DNA of 36,874 nt from Bacteriovoracaceae bacterium UBA2428 (GCA_002343545.1 DDRA01000015.1:41480-78353); one strand, 5' to 3'; counted from the first letter of the stretch, positions 22,472 to 30,351 are shown. The notes: generated by a model from the letters alone, not told the origin. Program-made: numbers and translations.

Positions 22472-24267
22472 CGAAACGACGTCTCGGCCTCTTGGCTTCC
22501 TTCGCGCTGAGCGGGACGCCGTCCCTCGCCACGACGGTCGACGTCGACGGCTGCGGCGAGCGCTTCGCGTGGAACGCGCCCGATAGCCTCGAGCGCGAAT
22601 CCATCGACGCGTACGCCAAAACCTCTTCGGGCGGGATGGCGCCGGTCCAGGGTTTCGCCGAAGCCATGGCGCTTCGCCGCAAGGCGAAGGACGCCGAAAC
22701 GCGGATCTTCGCCGAGCACTGGGCGACGCTCGCGCTCTACAAGTCGGGCCTGCAGCATTCGGCCTTCTTCGGCTTCGCCACGCAGGCCGGCCGCGAGTTC
22801 GCCAAACGCAGCGACGCCGTGCAAGTGGCCGCGCTTTCCTGCCTTTCGAACATTCACGCTCGTTACCCGACCCTCGACTACCCGGGCGCGGTGCTCGAAA
22901 AGCTTTCGGCGTATCCCCCGGGAACGCCGCGTTCTCGCCTGGCCCTGCACGCGGTCAAGAACCTCGTCGGCGCGGGCAAGGTCGGCGAAGAAGTCGATCG
23001 CATGGTCAAGCTGACGGACGAAGGCAGCCCTTACCGCTCCCTCGCCCAGCTCCTGAGCGCGTCGGCTCGTTTCAAGCACGCCGACGTGAACGCGGCGGCG
23101 AAGGCCTACTTCGCGGGTGATCGCCCGGCCGACCTCGTTCCGCTCGACGACGTTGTGCGCGTGTTGAACGGCCGATCGTTCTACTCGATCGGCCGCTTCG
23201 ACGAGGCGACGAACGAGTTCCGCCAGGTCAACAAGGCTTCGAACCATCTCGCGCGCACGCTCCAGGAACTGGCTTGGGTCTTTTTGAAGGGCGAACGCTA
23301 CAAAGATGCCCTCGGCACGGTGATCAACCTGCATTCGGGCGGTTTCCGTCGGACCTTCACCCCCGAAGCTCCCATGGTCATGGCGATGGCGTTCAACGAA
23401 GTCTGCCACTACCCCGAATCGCTCAAGGCCGTCGAAGCGTTCCGCGAAGGCTACCGTGAGTCCTTCGAATGGTTGAAGGCTTGGAACGCGGCCGGCGGCA
23501 AGGCCGATCTCTACCGGGACGCCGTCAGCTTCCTGCGCACGCCCAAGGAGAGCGGTATCCCCGCCCGCGTGGCGACGGAGTGGATCCGTTCGCCGTTCTT
23601 CATCGGCCGGCAGGACGAAGTGAACCTGCTCGTCGACGCGGAAACGCGCTCGGGCAAACTGAGTACGTCGGGCGCCGATCTTCAGCAGAAGATGGCCGTC
23701 GAGATTCTCGCGCTCGTCCAGGACATCAAGCCTCGCTACTTGAAGGCCAAGGAAGCCGACCCGGTCGGCGAGCTCCCGCTGCGCGTTCGCCAGGATCTGG
23801 ACCTGCTCAAGTCCAAGGTCACCGCTTACCGCCGCATGAAGAAGGGCGCGCCGTCCTGGCGTCTCGTCATGGACGCCCAGTCAAAGCGGTCGGCGACGCG
23901 CAAGACCAAGCTCGTCGGCGACATCAAGCGCGATCTCGCCGGGCTGAGCAAGCGCATGCTCGCCCAGCTCGAGGACGTGGCCGATAACATCTACTTCGTC
24001 GAGGTCGAGATCTTCCAGGGCGCGACGCAGGACATGATCTGGCAGAACGCGAACCCGGAGTTCAAGAAGCTCAACGAGCGCCTTTCGCAGGAAAAGGCTT
24101 CCATCCGCCTGACCGAATGGAACTGGGGCAAGATCAAGGGCGGACTGGCCGGCACGCACGAAGTTTGGGACGACGAACTCGGTCAGTTCCGCGCCGACCT
24201 CCCGGACAACTGCGAGAACAAGCAGAAGTACCTCAACATCCGTCGGGCCATCAGCTCGACGAAGTAA
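22468..24267 (+). CDS. Periplasmic TPR-like helical protein (GltC-like)
   Basis: 599 aa from ATG 22468 (overlapping the barrel gene by ATGA); signal peptide ending near SLA-TT (residue 21). The mature protein is helical with TPR-like segments, for example DDVVRVLNGRSFYSIGRFDEATNEF, LQELAWVFLKGERYKDALGT and VCHYPESLKAVEAFRE. A long charged C-terminal helical part (about 440-570) contains VGDIKRDLAGLSKRMLAQLEDVADNIYFVEVEIF. GltC of Myxococcus is a periplasmic TPR protein of similar size (roughly 670 aa) encoded beside the GltA/GltB barrels, matching this gene order. The assignment is by architecture and neighbourhood. Confidence 0.8.
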   Translation: MTKRRLGLLASFALSGTPSLATTVDVDGCGERFAWNAPDSLERESIDAYAKTSSGGMAPVQGFAEAMALRRKAKDAETRIFAEHWATLALYKSGLQHSAFFGFATQAGREFAKRSDAVQVAALSCLSNIHARYPTLDYPGAVLEKLSAYPPGTPRSRLALHAVKNLVGAGKVGEEVDRMVKLTDEGSPYRSLAQLLSASARFKHADVNAAAKAYFAGDRPADLVPLDDVVRVLNGRSFYSIGRFDEATNEFRQVNKASNHLARTLQELAWVFLKGERYKDALGTVINLHSGGFRRTFTPEAPMVMAMAFNEVCHYPESLKAVEAFREGYRESFEWLKAWNAAGGKADLYRDAVSFLRTPKESGIPARVATEWIRSPFFIGRQDEVNLLVDAETRSGKLSTSGADLQQKMAVEILALVQDIKPRYLKAKEADPVGELPLRVRQDLDLLKSKVTAYRRMKKGAPSWRLVMDAQSKRSATRKTKLVGDIKRDLAGLSKRMLAQLEDVADNIYFVEVEIFQGATQDMIWQNANPEFKKLNERLSQEKASIRLTEWNWGKIKGGLAGTHEVWDDELGQFRADLPDNCENKQKYLNIRRAISSTK

Positions 24268-24278
24268 GGATGATGAAG

Positions 24279-24839
24279 ATGAAGATCGCGAAGTATTTTG
24301 CCCGCTTCGGAAAAGTCTACGGACCCTTCGCGCCCGAAGAGATCGAGGATCTCCACGCGACGGGTCGCATCCGCGACTACTCGTGGGTTTGGGACGAAGG
24401 CGCGCGCGCCTGGATCCCGATGGACCCGGCCCCGCCGCCGCTCGTGCTGTCGTCGCGGGAGGCTCCGCGGGAGCCCGCGCGCGAGATCGTTCGCGAAGCT
24501 TCGAAGGAAGGCGCGGCGTCGCCCGTGATCGCGGTCGTGCCGCCGCCGATGGCGATGCCGACCGAACGTTTGGAAGTGGTCTGCCACAATAAGCACCAAT
24601 TCCTGGTTGGCCACTTGGACTTCCTCACGCAGACGGGCTGCGAGCTCTTGACGGACGGCGGGGGAGGCACGCCGGTTTTTGCCGACAACGCGCCCGTCAT
24701 CCTGAACGTTCGTCAGGGAGATTCGGATCGTCTCTTGAACGTGCGCGCGCGCGTCTGCGGGATCTCGCGTTCGCGCGAGGGATGGGCCTATCGCCTCCGT
24801 TGGGACGCGCCGCCCGACTTTACGGCTCGGGAAGCCTGA
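24279..24839 (+). CDS. GYF-domain protein with possible PilZ-like C-terminal domain (GltJ N-terminus-like)
   Basis: 186 aa from ATG 24279, which has AGGA 8 nt upstream; ATGs at 24270 and 24273 are also in frame. Residues 1-48 form a GYF_2 domain (VYGPFAPEEIEDLHATGRI, then WVWDEGARAWIPM). A Pro/Ala/Glu linker follows (50-105). The C-terminal 80 residues are beta-rich (QTGCELLTDGGGG, VILNVRQGD, LNVRARVCGISRSREGWAYRLRW), like a PilZ fold but without the arginine motif for c-di-GMP. There is no signal peptide, so it is cytoplasmic. In Myxococcus a GYF domain is part of the cytoplasmic region of GltJ/AgmX; here it is a separate protein, possibly bridging cytosolic regulators to the motor. It is the last gene of the first motility unit. 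Confidence 0.8.
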   Translation: MKIAKYFARFGKVYGPFAPEEIEDLHATGRIRDYSWVWDEGARAWIPMDPAPPPLVLSSREAPREPAREIVREASKEGAASPVIAVVPPPMAMPTERLEVVCHNKHQFLVGHLDFLTQTGCELLTDGGGGTPVFADNAPVILNVRQGDSDRLLNVRARVCGISRSREGWAYRLRWDAPPDFTAREA

Positions 24840-24856
24840 GCCGTCTTTACCAGCAT

Positions 24857-24899
24857 TTAACTTCCCTGAAGATCTAAGCCCGGCTTAGACTAGGGATAA
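24857..24899 (+). promoter_or_regulatory. Upstream motif TTAACTT-N26-CTAGGGATAA of the second motility unit
   Basis: Same two blocks and the same 26-base spacing as at 14377-14419. Between them lies the palindrome listed separately; TAGACT (24886-24891) could serve as -10. The next start codon is 68 bp downstream. Confidence 0.5.
24873..24889. promoter_or_regulatory. Perfect 8+8 palindrome, candidate operator
   Basis: TCTAAGCC-C-GGCTTAGA, perfect arms around a single base, overlapping the putative -10 of the second motility unit. The arrangement suits binding of a dimeric repressor. It is not repeated at the first motif. Confidence 0.45.
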
Positions 24900-24967
24900 C
24901 GACATTTTGGCGCCCAAACCCTTGGATGTACGCGCACTGGGCATGAGACATCTGAAGGGAGCACATT

Positions 24968-25996
24968 TTGGGATTTTCACGCAAGCAGGGCGCCATCGCG
25001 GCCGTCGGCCTTTTCTTCGTCGGTGGCTTTGCCGTTTACCGTGGGGTCTCCACGAATCCGTCCGAGCGGATGGATCTCTCCTCTCGCCCGTCGCAAGGTG
25101 AGGTGTCGAGACCGAACGGCGAAGTCGCGCTTCGCGGCCCGGGCGCGGGTCGCCAACTCTTCCATCCGATGGCACGTTGGGACGAAGGCGTGAATCCCGC
25201 TCCCGCGTTCTCGGGCGCGATCGCCGCGTTGCCCGATGCCTCGTCGCCCTCCATGGACGGCGCCGTGGTCAAGCGTGAGCGCGGCCCTCTCAAGGTCGAA
25301 GGATCCGAAGCCACGGCCCCGGGCGAACGGGCCGGCGCGGATGTCGCGATGGTCGGGGCCGGCGGCGCCGCTTCGGTTACTGGCGCGCTTTCGGGAGCGG
25401 CGTCCGGTATTCCCGTCACGAATGTTCCCGCGACGGGTATCCCGACCGAAAAATCCAGCGAAGTCGTGGCCGCTCCGGTCGTGGTCGAACCCGACTGCGT
25501 GAAGCTCGAGTACCGCGCCGCTTCGAAGGAAGTCCTCAAGCACGCGCAGAACCGCGTCGAGCTCGCCCACGCCGAAGTCAACGCGAAGTCCGTGTGCGTG
25601 CGCGTCGACGGGGTGCCGGTCGCCTGGAAATTCGCCGCCGACAAGAAAACCGTTCTCTTCGGCGGTTTGAACAAGCCGAACTCGCTCGTCTCCGTCCGCT
25701 ACTGCCGCGGCAAGGTCGAGTGCGCCGAAAGCTGCGTCATTCCGCGCGACGAGTTCATGGAAGCCCTCGCCGGCTCCGACGCCGAAGCCGAGGAATCGAC
25801 TTTGGGCTGGACCGGCTCCAAAGAATCCTCGCGCGAACAGGGCCAGCTCGATCGCGAACTCGCGTCCTTCGGCGAGCTGACCGACGAGGACCGCAAGTCC
25901 GAGCCCTACGCGAAGTGGAGCGCCGAAGCGCCGGTCGAAGCGGAAGCCTGCGGCGCGAAAGCCGCCGGCCGCAAAACGGCGCGTCTGGGCCACTGA
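24968..25996 (+). CDS. Membrane-anchored periplasmic protein of the motility locus, unknown family
   Basis: 342 aa from a TTG start; AAGGGAG sits 6 nt upstream and no ATG in frame gives the N-terminal helix. Residues 8-24 form a single membrane segment (GAIAAVGLFFVGGFAVY), followed by a long low-complexity Ala/Gly/Pro/Val stretch to about 170. A compact beta-rich domain (about 175-265) carries four Cys: DCVKLEYR, SVCVRVDGVPVAW, RYCRGKVECAESC. The end is acidic with a final GRKTARLGH. No family recognised. Its place between the core machinery and the VWA lipoprotein suggests an envelope accessory of the system. Confidence 0.75.
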   Translation: MGFSRKQGAIAAVGLFFVGGFAVYRGVSTNPSERMDLSSRPSQGEVSRPNGEVALRGPGAGRQLFHPMARWDEGVNPAPAFSGAIAALPDASSPSMDGAVVKRERGPLKVEGSEATAPGERAGADVAMVGAGGAASVTGALSGAASGIPVTNVPATGIPTEKSSEVVAAPVVVEPDCVKLEYRAASKEVLKHAQNRVELAHAEVNAKSVCVRVDGVPVAWKFAADKKTVLFGGLNKPNSLVSVRYCRGKVECAESCVIPRDEFMEALAGSDAEAEESTLGWTGSKESSREQGQLDRELASFGELTDEDRKSEPYAKWSAEAPVEAEACGAKAAGRKTARLGH

Positions 25997-26034
25997 TTTC
26001 GTTCTCGCTCTAGGTCCGTTTAAGGGGGGTACGT

Positions 26035-27900
26035 ATGTCGACCATGGGTTTGATTCGCGCGGGACGGGTGTTGCTGCCCACGCTGGCGCTGGGCGCCTGC
26101 ACGGGGCAGCTCACCGACGCTTTCCGCTACGAGCAGCAAGAAGTTTCGTTCGAGTCGGCGACGGAGATCAATACGAAGATCGACCTCCTGTGGGTCATCG
26201 ATAACTCCTCGAGTATGGACGTCTCGCAGGCGGCGCTCCGCGAAAAGCTCGGCGGTTTCGCCCGCAAGTACCTCAAACCCTACTGGGACATTCGCATCGG
26301 CGTCATCACGACGGACACCTACATCGCGAACGTCATCTGGGACGGCTACGTGGAGCGCAAGCTCTCGGGCACCTCGGCGGGGTACAAGTCCTACCACCTT
26401 TCGAACTACATCAGCGGTCGCATGCAGGCCGGCGCGACGCCCTCGAACGATCCCGTGCTCGCCCGTATGCAGGCCATCGGCGTGAGCCTCGACCCCAACG
26501 AGTCGCTGGCGGGCATCTTTGCCACGGGCATTCGCTACCGGGATCTCGTGCCGGGCTGGGGTCGCCGCGCCGATTACGCGCGGCTCTTGCCGGGCGTCCA
26601 CGACGGTCCGGTCGCGGGCCTCTGCGTCGAGCGCCTGCCGTACTTCCTGGCGGACGACGTGAACACGGCGCCTAACGTGAAGGGCCCGCAGTGCAAGATC
26701 CGCGACGTCGCCGACGACACGGGCATCGAGGGCTGCGTGAATCCCGCGAGTGGACAGTCTTCCGTGAGCCAGTGCGTGAACACGGCCGTGAACGATACCG
26801 TGCGATCCGGCCACGCCATCATCGAGACCAAGCCGCCCGAGGGCACGCCCGGCGACGACGCCTGGGTGAACGAGCTCGTCCGTCGCTTCACCGTGAACAT
26901 CTCGGCCGGTTCGGCCGGCGGTGGTTCGGAGCGGGGCATCGGATCGGTCATGGAATTTCTCGATAAGAACGAGGCCGAAGGGTCCGCCACGAAGTTCTTC
27001 CGCCCCGGCTCGTTGAAGGGCATCATCTTCCTGACCGACGAAGACGACCAGACGCTCAAGGCGCCCGGCGTGGGCTACGACCTGACGAACTTCACCCCGG
27101 ACACCCACTACGGCTGCGACGTCGAATCGCTCGTCGCGTCGAACACGAAGCCGGGCCGTGACGCCGCGGCGACGCGAAGCTGGCTGACCGATCCCGCCCA
27201 GTTCGCCTATTGCTGCGACAAGGACCTCAACTCGGACGGCATCAACGACTGCGCCCTGAAGCCGGCCGTGTGTCCGGTCCGCCAGGTCGAAGGGCTGAGC
27301 TACTCGGTCGGCGTTTGCCCGAGCGAAAGCGCCCTGCTCCCGACGGCCGAAGCCAAGTCGACCCTCGACGCCTTCTTCACGAAGCTCGAGGGGAACGCGA
27401 GCAACTACTTCGTCGTGGCGATCACGCCGACCAAACAGGCCACGATCGAAGAACTGCAGACGGCGCGCTTCGAGAGCGACGCTCGTCTGGGTGACTTGAC
27501 CTTCTACCGTAAGTTCGGCGGATCCTACGTGAGCACGACTTCGGAGCGGCTGCGCCTCCGCGCCGTCGACAAGGGCTGGCGTTACGCCGAGCTCGCCGAG
27601 CAAGTCGGCAACGGCAGTCTCGTGCTCGACATCGGCGCGCAGGACTACTCCGAGCTCCTCGACAGCATCGGTCTCACGCTCGTCGAGAAGAAGTCGCGCT
27701 TCCCGCTGACGCTCGAGACCTTGGGCAAGAAGTACCAGATCGTGAAGGTCGTCCACGCCGACGGTAGCGAGACGATCGTGCGCGACGACCAGTACGAGAT
27801 CGACGGCCGGAGCATCGTCATCACGGACGTCGAGTTCGTCCTGCGCCTCAAGTCGACCGACCGGATCTCGGTGAACTACCAACCCAACAGCGAGTACTAA
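26035..27900 (+). CDS. VWA-domain outer-membrane lipoprotein (CglB-like surface adhesin candidate)
   Basis: 621 aa. Lipoprotein signal with lipobox L-G-A-C22. The von Willebrand A domain starts at about residue 48: KIDLLWVIDNSSSM holds the metal-ion site D56-x-S58-x-S60. The domain continues with IRIGVITTDTY and, after a large insertion, LKGIIFLTDEDDQTL. About a dozen Cys residues lie in the insertion and the later part (GLCVE, PQCKI, GCVNP, YCCDKD, AVCPV). CglB, the Myxococcus gliding adhesin, is likewise a Cys-rich VWA lipoprotein of the outer membrane, though shorter (about 416 aa). AAGGGGGG precedes ATG 26035; ATG 26044 is an alternative. It lies 38 bp after the previous gene, so probably co-transcribed. 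Confidence 0.83.
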   Translation: MSTMGLIRAGRVLLPTLALGACTGQLTDAFRYEQQEVSFESATEINTKIDLLWVIDNSSSMDVSQAALREKLGGFARKYLKPYWDIRIGVITTDTYIANVIWDGYVERKLSGTSAGYKSYHLSNYISGRMQAGATPSNDPVLARMQAIGVSLDPNESLAGIFATGIRYRDLVPGWGRRADYARLLPGVHDGPVAGLCVERLPYFLADDVNTAPNVKGPQCKIRDVADDTGIEGCVNPASGQSSVSQCVNTAVNDTVRSGHAIIETKPPEGTPGDDAWVNELVRRFTVNISAGSAGGGSERGIGSVMEFLDKNEAEGSATKFFRPGSLKGIIFLTDEDDQTLKAPGVGYDLTNFTPDTHYGCDVESLVASNTKPGRDAAATRSWLTDPAQFAYCCDKDLNSDGINDCALKPAVCPVRQVEGLSYSVGVCPSESALLPTAEAKSTLDAFFTKLEGNASNYFVVAITPTKQATIEELQTARFESDARLGDLTFYRKFGGSYVSTTSERLRLRAVDKGWRYAELAEQVGNGSLVLDIGAQDYSELLDSIGLTLVEKKSRFPLTLETLGKKYQIVKVVHADGSETIVRDDQYEIDGRSIVITDVEFVLRLKSTDRISVNYQPNSEY

Positions 27901-27902
27901 GA

Positions 27903-27937
27903 AAGGCGTCTAAGAAAGGCGCCGAGCCTGACGCCTT
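27903..27937. terminator. Bidirectional hairpin between convergent genes
   Basis: AAGGCGTC (27903-27910) pairs exactly with GACGCCTT (27930-27937), and the 19-nt loop holds a small inner GGC/GCC pairing. It lies directly after the VWA gene and touches the stop codon of the convergent pentapeptide gene. TAAGAAAGGCG is also directly repeated here (27898, 27911). Confidence 0.6.
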
Positions 27938-28511
27938 AGGGCTCGACGCGGATGCCCAGCGCGGCGAGCAGGCTCAGGGCTTCGGGGAAGCGGCAGCGGA
28001 GCCCGCGCACCTTCGTCGCGGTGGGATCGATGGCGTAGCCTTCGGCTCCGAGCAGATTTGCCTCGCGCAGGTCCGCGCCGCGAAAGAGGGCGCCGTTCAG
28101 GCGACTCCGCGAAAAGTCGGCTTTGGCGAGCTTGGCGCCGGCGAAGTCCGCCTCGAGCAGGCTCGAGTCCGTGCCGACGAACGCTTCGAGCCTAAGGTCC
28201 TGAAAGACGCCGTAGTCGAGCACGCAATCCCGAAAGACGGGCTTTTCGAAGGCGCGTAGTTCGCACCAGTTCACGCCGAGGGCCTTCGTCCCTTCGAAGG
28301 TCGTCCCGCGAAAAACGGCGTTACGCAGATCGACGTTGCTGAGATTGCACGCCTCGAAGCGCCCGCCCACGACGCGCGGCGCCCGCCAGGGCACCTTGGA
28401 AAAATCCACGCGCCGAAACACGCAATCGTAGAACTCGGCTTCCTCGAGCTCGTGGGGGCCGAGCGCGAGGAGCTCCGCTTCGTCGAAAGTTCGCGAGGCG
28501 TAGTCACCCAC
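27936..28511 (-). CDS. Pentapeptide-repeat protein
   Basis: 191 aa built of A(D/N)LXX-type repeats: CNLSNVDLRNAVFRGTTFEG, then DSSLLEADFAGAKLAKADFSRSRLNGALFRGADLREANLLGAEG. These form a right-handed quadrilateral beta-helix. Size and repeat number resemble the McbG/Qnr class, which shields DNA gyrase, but many such proteins have unknown roles. GTG 28511 is chosen because the upstream FAH gene stops 3 bp before it. No signal peptide, so cytoplasmic. Confidence 0.88.
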   Translation of the reverse strand: MGDYASRTFDEAELLALGPHELEEAEFYDCVFRRVDFSKVPWRAPRVVGGRFEACNLSNVDLRNAVFRGTTFEGTKALGVNWCELRAFEKPVFRDCVLDYGVFQDLRLEAFVGTDSSLLEADFAGAKLAKADFSRSRLNGALFRGADLREANLLGAEGYAIDPTATKVRGLRCRFPEALSLLAALGIRVEP

Positions 28512-28514
28512 GCG

Positions 28515-29162
28515 TCAAATCCACTCGACCCGGTAACCGAGGTGCCGACCCCAGCGAAGTTCCCCGCGATCCCCCGAGACGACCGGGCCCACGCCGGCCG
28601 GGGTCCCCGTGTAGACGAGGTCACCCGCGCAAAGCGGAAAGTACTCGCTCGCGTAGGCGATGCTCTCGGCGATGGACAGCCTCAGCTCGCCGATCCGCGC
28701 GCTCTGCCGCACGCGACCGTTGATCGCGAGCGTGAAGGCTTCGTCCGCGAGTTCGGCGAGCGCGCTCGCCGGCAACCAGGGCCCCCGGACGGCGGCGTCC
28801 GCGAAGACCTTGCCGATTTCCCAGGGGTGTCCCTGCTTCTTGAGCGTGGCTTGGGCCTCGCGCAGGGTCATGTCGAGGCCGAGCGTCACGGCGTCGAAGG
28901 CGTTCAGCGCTTCGACGACGCTCAACTTCTGGCCGCCCTGCCGGAGCCGCACGACGACTTCGCACTCGTGGTGGAGTTCGCCCCGGCCTTCCGGGATCGA
29001 AAGACGGATGGATTCGTCGTTACGCTCGACCGCGCGCAGGACGCTGGGCGGCTTCAAGAAGAGCACGGGCTTTTCGGGCACGGCATCGCCGAGTTCCTTG
29101 GCGTGCTCGAGGTAGTTCTTTCCGAGACAGATGAGCTTATCGAGGGGCGACATCGCGGCCAT
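28515..29162 (-). CDS. Fumarylacetoacetate hydrolase (FAH) family enzyme
   Basis: 215 aa. Family features: ICLGKNYLEHAKELG at the N-terminus, FLKPPSVL, the metal site in GELHHECEVVVRL with the downstream Asp in LGLDMTLR, the KVFADAAVRGPW segment, and LVYTGTPAGVGPV near the end. Members cleave C-C bonds in beta-diketo acids or decarboxylate oxaloacetate, using Mg or Mn. The short form lacks the N-terminal SH3-like domain of true fumarylacetoacetase, as usual for the YcgM/FAHD1 group. Met at 29153 is an alternative start. Operon with the pentapeptide gene. Confidence 0.9.
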   Translation of the reverse strand: MAAMSPLDKLICLGKNYLEHAKELGDAVPEKPVLFLKPPSVLRAVERNDESIRLSIPEGRGELHHECEVVVRLRQGGQKLSVVEALNAFDAVTLGLDMTLREAQATLKKQGHPWEIGKVFADAAVRGPWLPASALAELADEAFTLAINGRVRQSARIGELRLSIAESIAYASEYFPLCAGDLVYTGTPAGVGPVVSGDRGELRWGRHLGYRVEWI

Positions 29163-29178
29163 TATGCCCGAAAGCCCT

Positions 29179-30303
29179 TCAGCCGGCGAAGGAGATCCCC
29201 CGACCGTAGCGTTTTCGGAGGGAAGCGATGTGCTTGAGGACGGCGTCGAGCCGCTTGGCGAAGGCGGCTTGGTGCTCCGCGCGCACGCCGAGCGAAGTCA
29301 TGAGGGTCGGGGAAAGTTCGCGTTGCAGGGCTTCCAGTCGAACGAGGACCTTCGGGTCGAAACGCTCGAGGACGCCGAGCTGAAGCTTCTCCGTGAAAAT
29401 CCATTCGCCGGTGATGTCCGCCCCGCCGTTGTCGTAGGAAACGAAACGGTAGCTGTCGGCGCCCACTTCAACGACCTGCAGATTTCCGCCCGAGAAGCGG
29501 TCCCATTGACCGGTCAGCGCGTCGACGAGGTAAATCGAAGAGAGCTGTCGCGAGAGATCGGAAAGCCGCGCGCTGCGCTTGGTGCTGCCCATCTCTTTTC
29601 GGATGCACTCGAGGTTGATCGGGCGCTCGTCGGGTTGCGGTCCGGACGCCTTGAGGTAGGCGTGAAGCTGCGCGTTCGGGTTCGGCGTGCTGACGGTGCC
29701 GCCGTTCGCCGAAAAAGTGCCCCCGTTCAGATCGTCGCAGTCGAAGGGACGCGGGCCGAACGGTTTGTAGATTCCCGTGATGCCGTCGGGACGTTGCTTG
29801 AGTCGCTTGAGGATGACGTCGGCGTTCAGGCGCGAGCACGAAAGCGCGTTCGCCGCGATCGCGTCTCGGATGAGCTTGGCGTAGGCGGCCGCGACGCGCG
29901 GACCGGCTTCGTAAGGACGGCCGGGCCCGAAGGTGTCCGATACTCCCAGCCAACGGGCGATCTGGTAGGCCGCGACCTCGGTTTCGGTGTGGGTCGCTTC
30001 GTTCTCGGTCAGGAAGGCCCCGGCCGGATAGCGTGCGTCGGGTCCCTTGACCTTCAGGTAGCAAGAGCTCCCGCCGCTCGCGAGCTTGAGCACGTTCGCC
30101 GCGTTCTCGAGGTCAAGACGTTCGTGGAACTCGAGGACCGCGCGATCTTCTTCGTTGCCGGGAAGTCCGTCGGCCAGGAGGCTCTCGCCCGGGCCCAGCA
30201 GTTCCGCGATCCCCGCCGCCGAAGGATGGCGAAGATCCGTTCGGGGACCCGTCGCGCAGGCCGAAAAGAAGAAGGTGAAAACGAGGGCGGCGAAACGATT
30301 CAT
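29179..30303 (-). CDS. Exported lipoprotein with Fam20/HipA/PI-kinase-like fold
   Basis: 374 aa from ATG 30303 (GAGGAG 7 nt upstream). Lipobox F-S-A-C16. The sequence follows the order of atypical kinases: a strand with Lys (SSCYLKVKG, K84/K86), a helix with Glu (ENEATHTETEVAAYQIARWLGV), then about 150 residues later a catalytic-loop-like DALTGQWDRFSGGN (D261, D268, R269, N274) and the metal-binding-like SYDNGG (D291). Fam20, HipA and PI3/4-kinase-like proteins share N-x-DR-x(3)-N ... DNG; here the first Asn is Gln. If active it would phosphorylate something in the envelope. No family match was made; this is pattern-based. It stands alone and ends 16 bp before the divergent FAH start. Confidence 0.7.
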   Translation of the reverse strand: MNRFAALVFTFFFSACATGPRTDLRHPSAAGIAELLGPGESLLADGLPGNEEDRAVLEFHERLDLENAANVLKLASGGSSCYLKVKGPDARYPAGAFLTENEATHTETEVAAYQIARWLGVSDTFGPGRPYEAGPRVAAAYAKLIRDAIAANALSCSRLNADVILKRLKQRPDGITGIYKPFGPRPFDCDDLNGGTFSANGGTVSTPNPNAQLHAYLKASGPQPDERPINLECIRKEMGSTKRSARLSDLSRQLSSIYLVDALTGQWDRFSGGNLQVVEVGADSYRFVSYDNGGADITGEWIFTEKLQLGVLERFDPKVLVRLEALQRELSPTLMTSLGVRAEHQAAFAKRLDAVLKHIASLRKRYGRGISFAG

Positions 30304-30351
30304 GCGTGACTCCTCGGGATCATTGTAGACCCGCGGAGGCGGGGGAGCGAG

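Noticed and set aside
26020..27882. 620-codon minus-strand frame opposite the VWA gene
   Set aside because: The plus-strand frame has a lipobox, a MIDAS motif and a Shine-Dalgarno sequence; the minus-strand translation is repetitive and domain-free.
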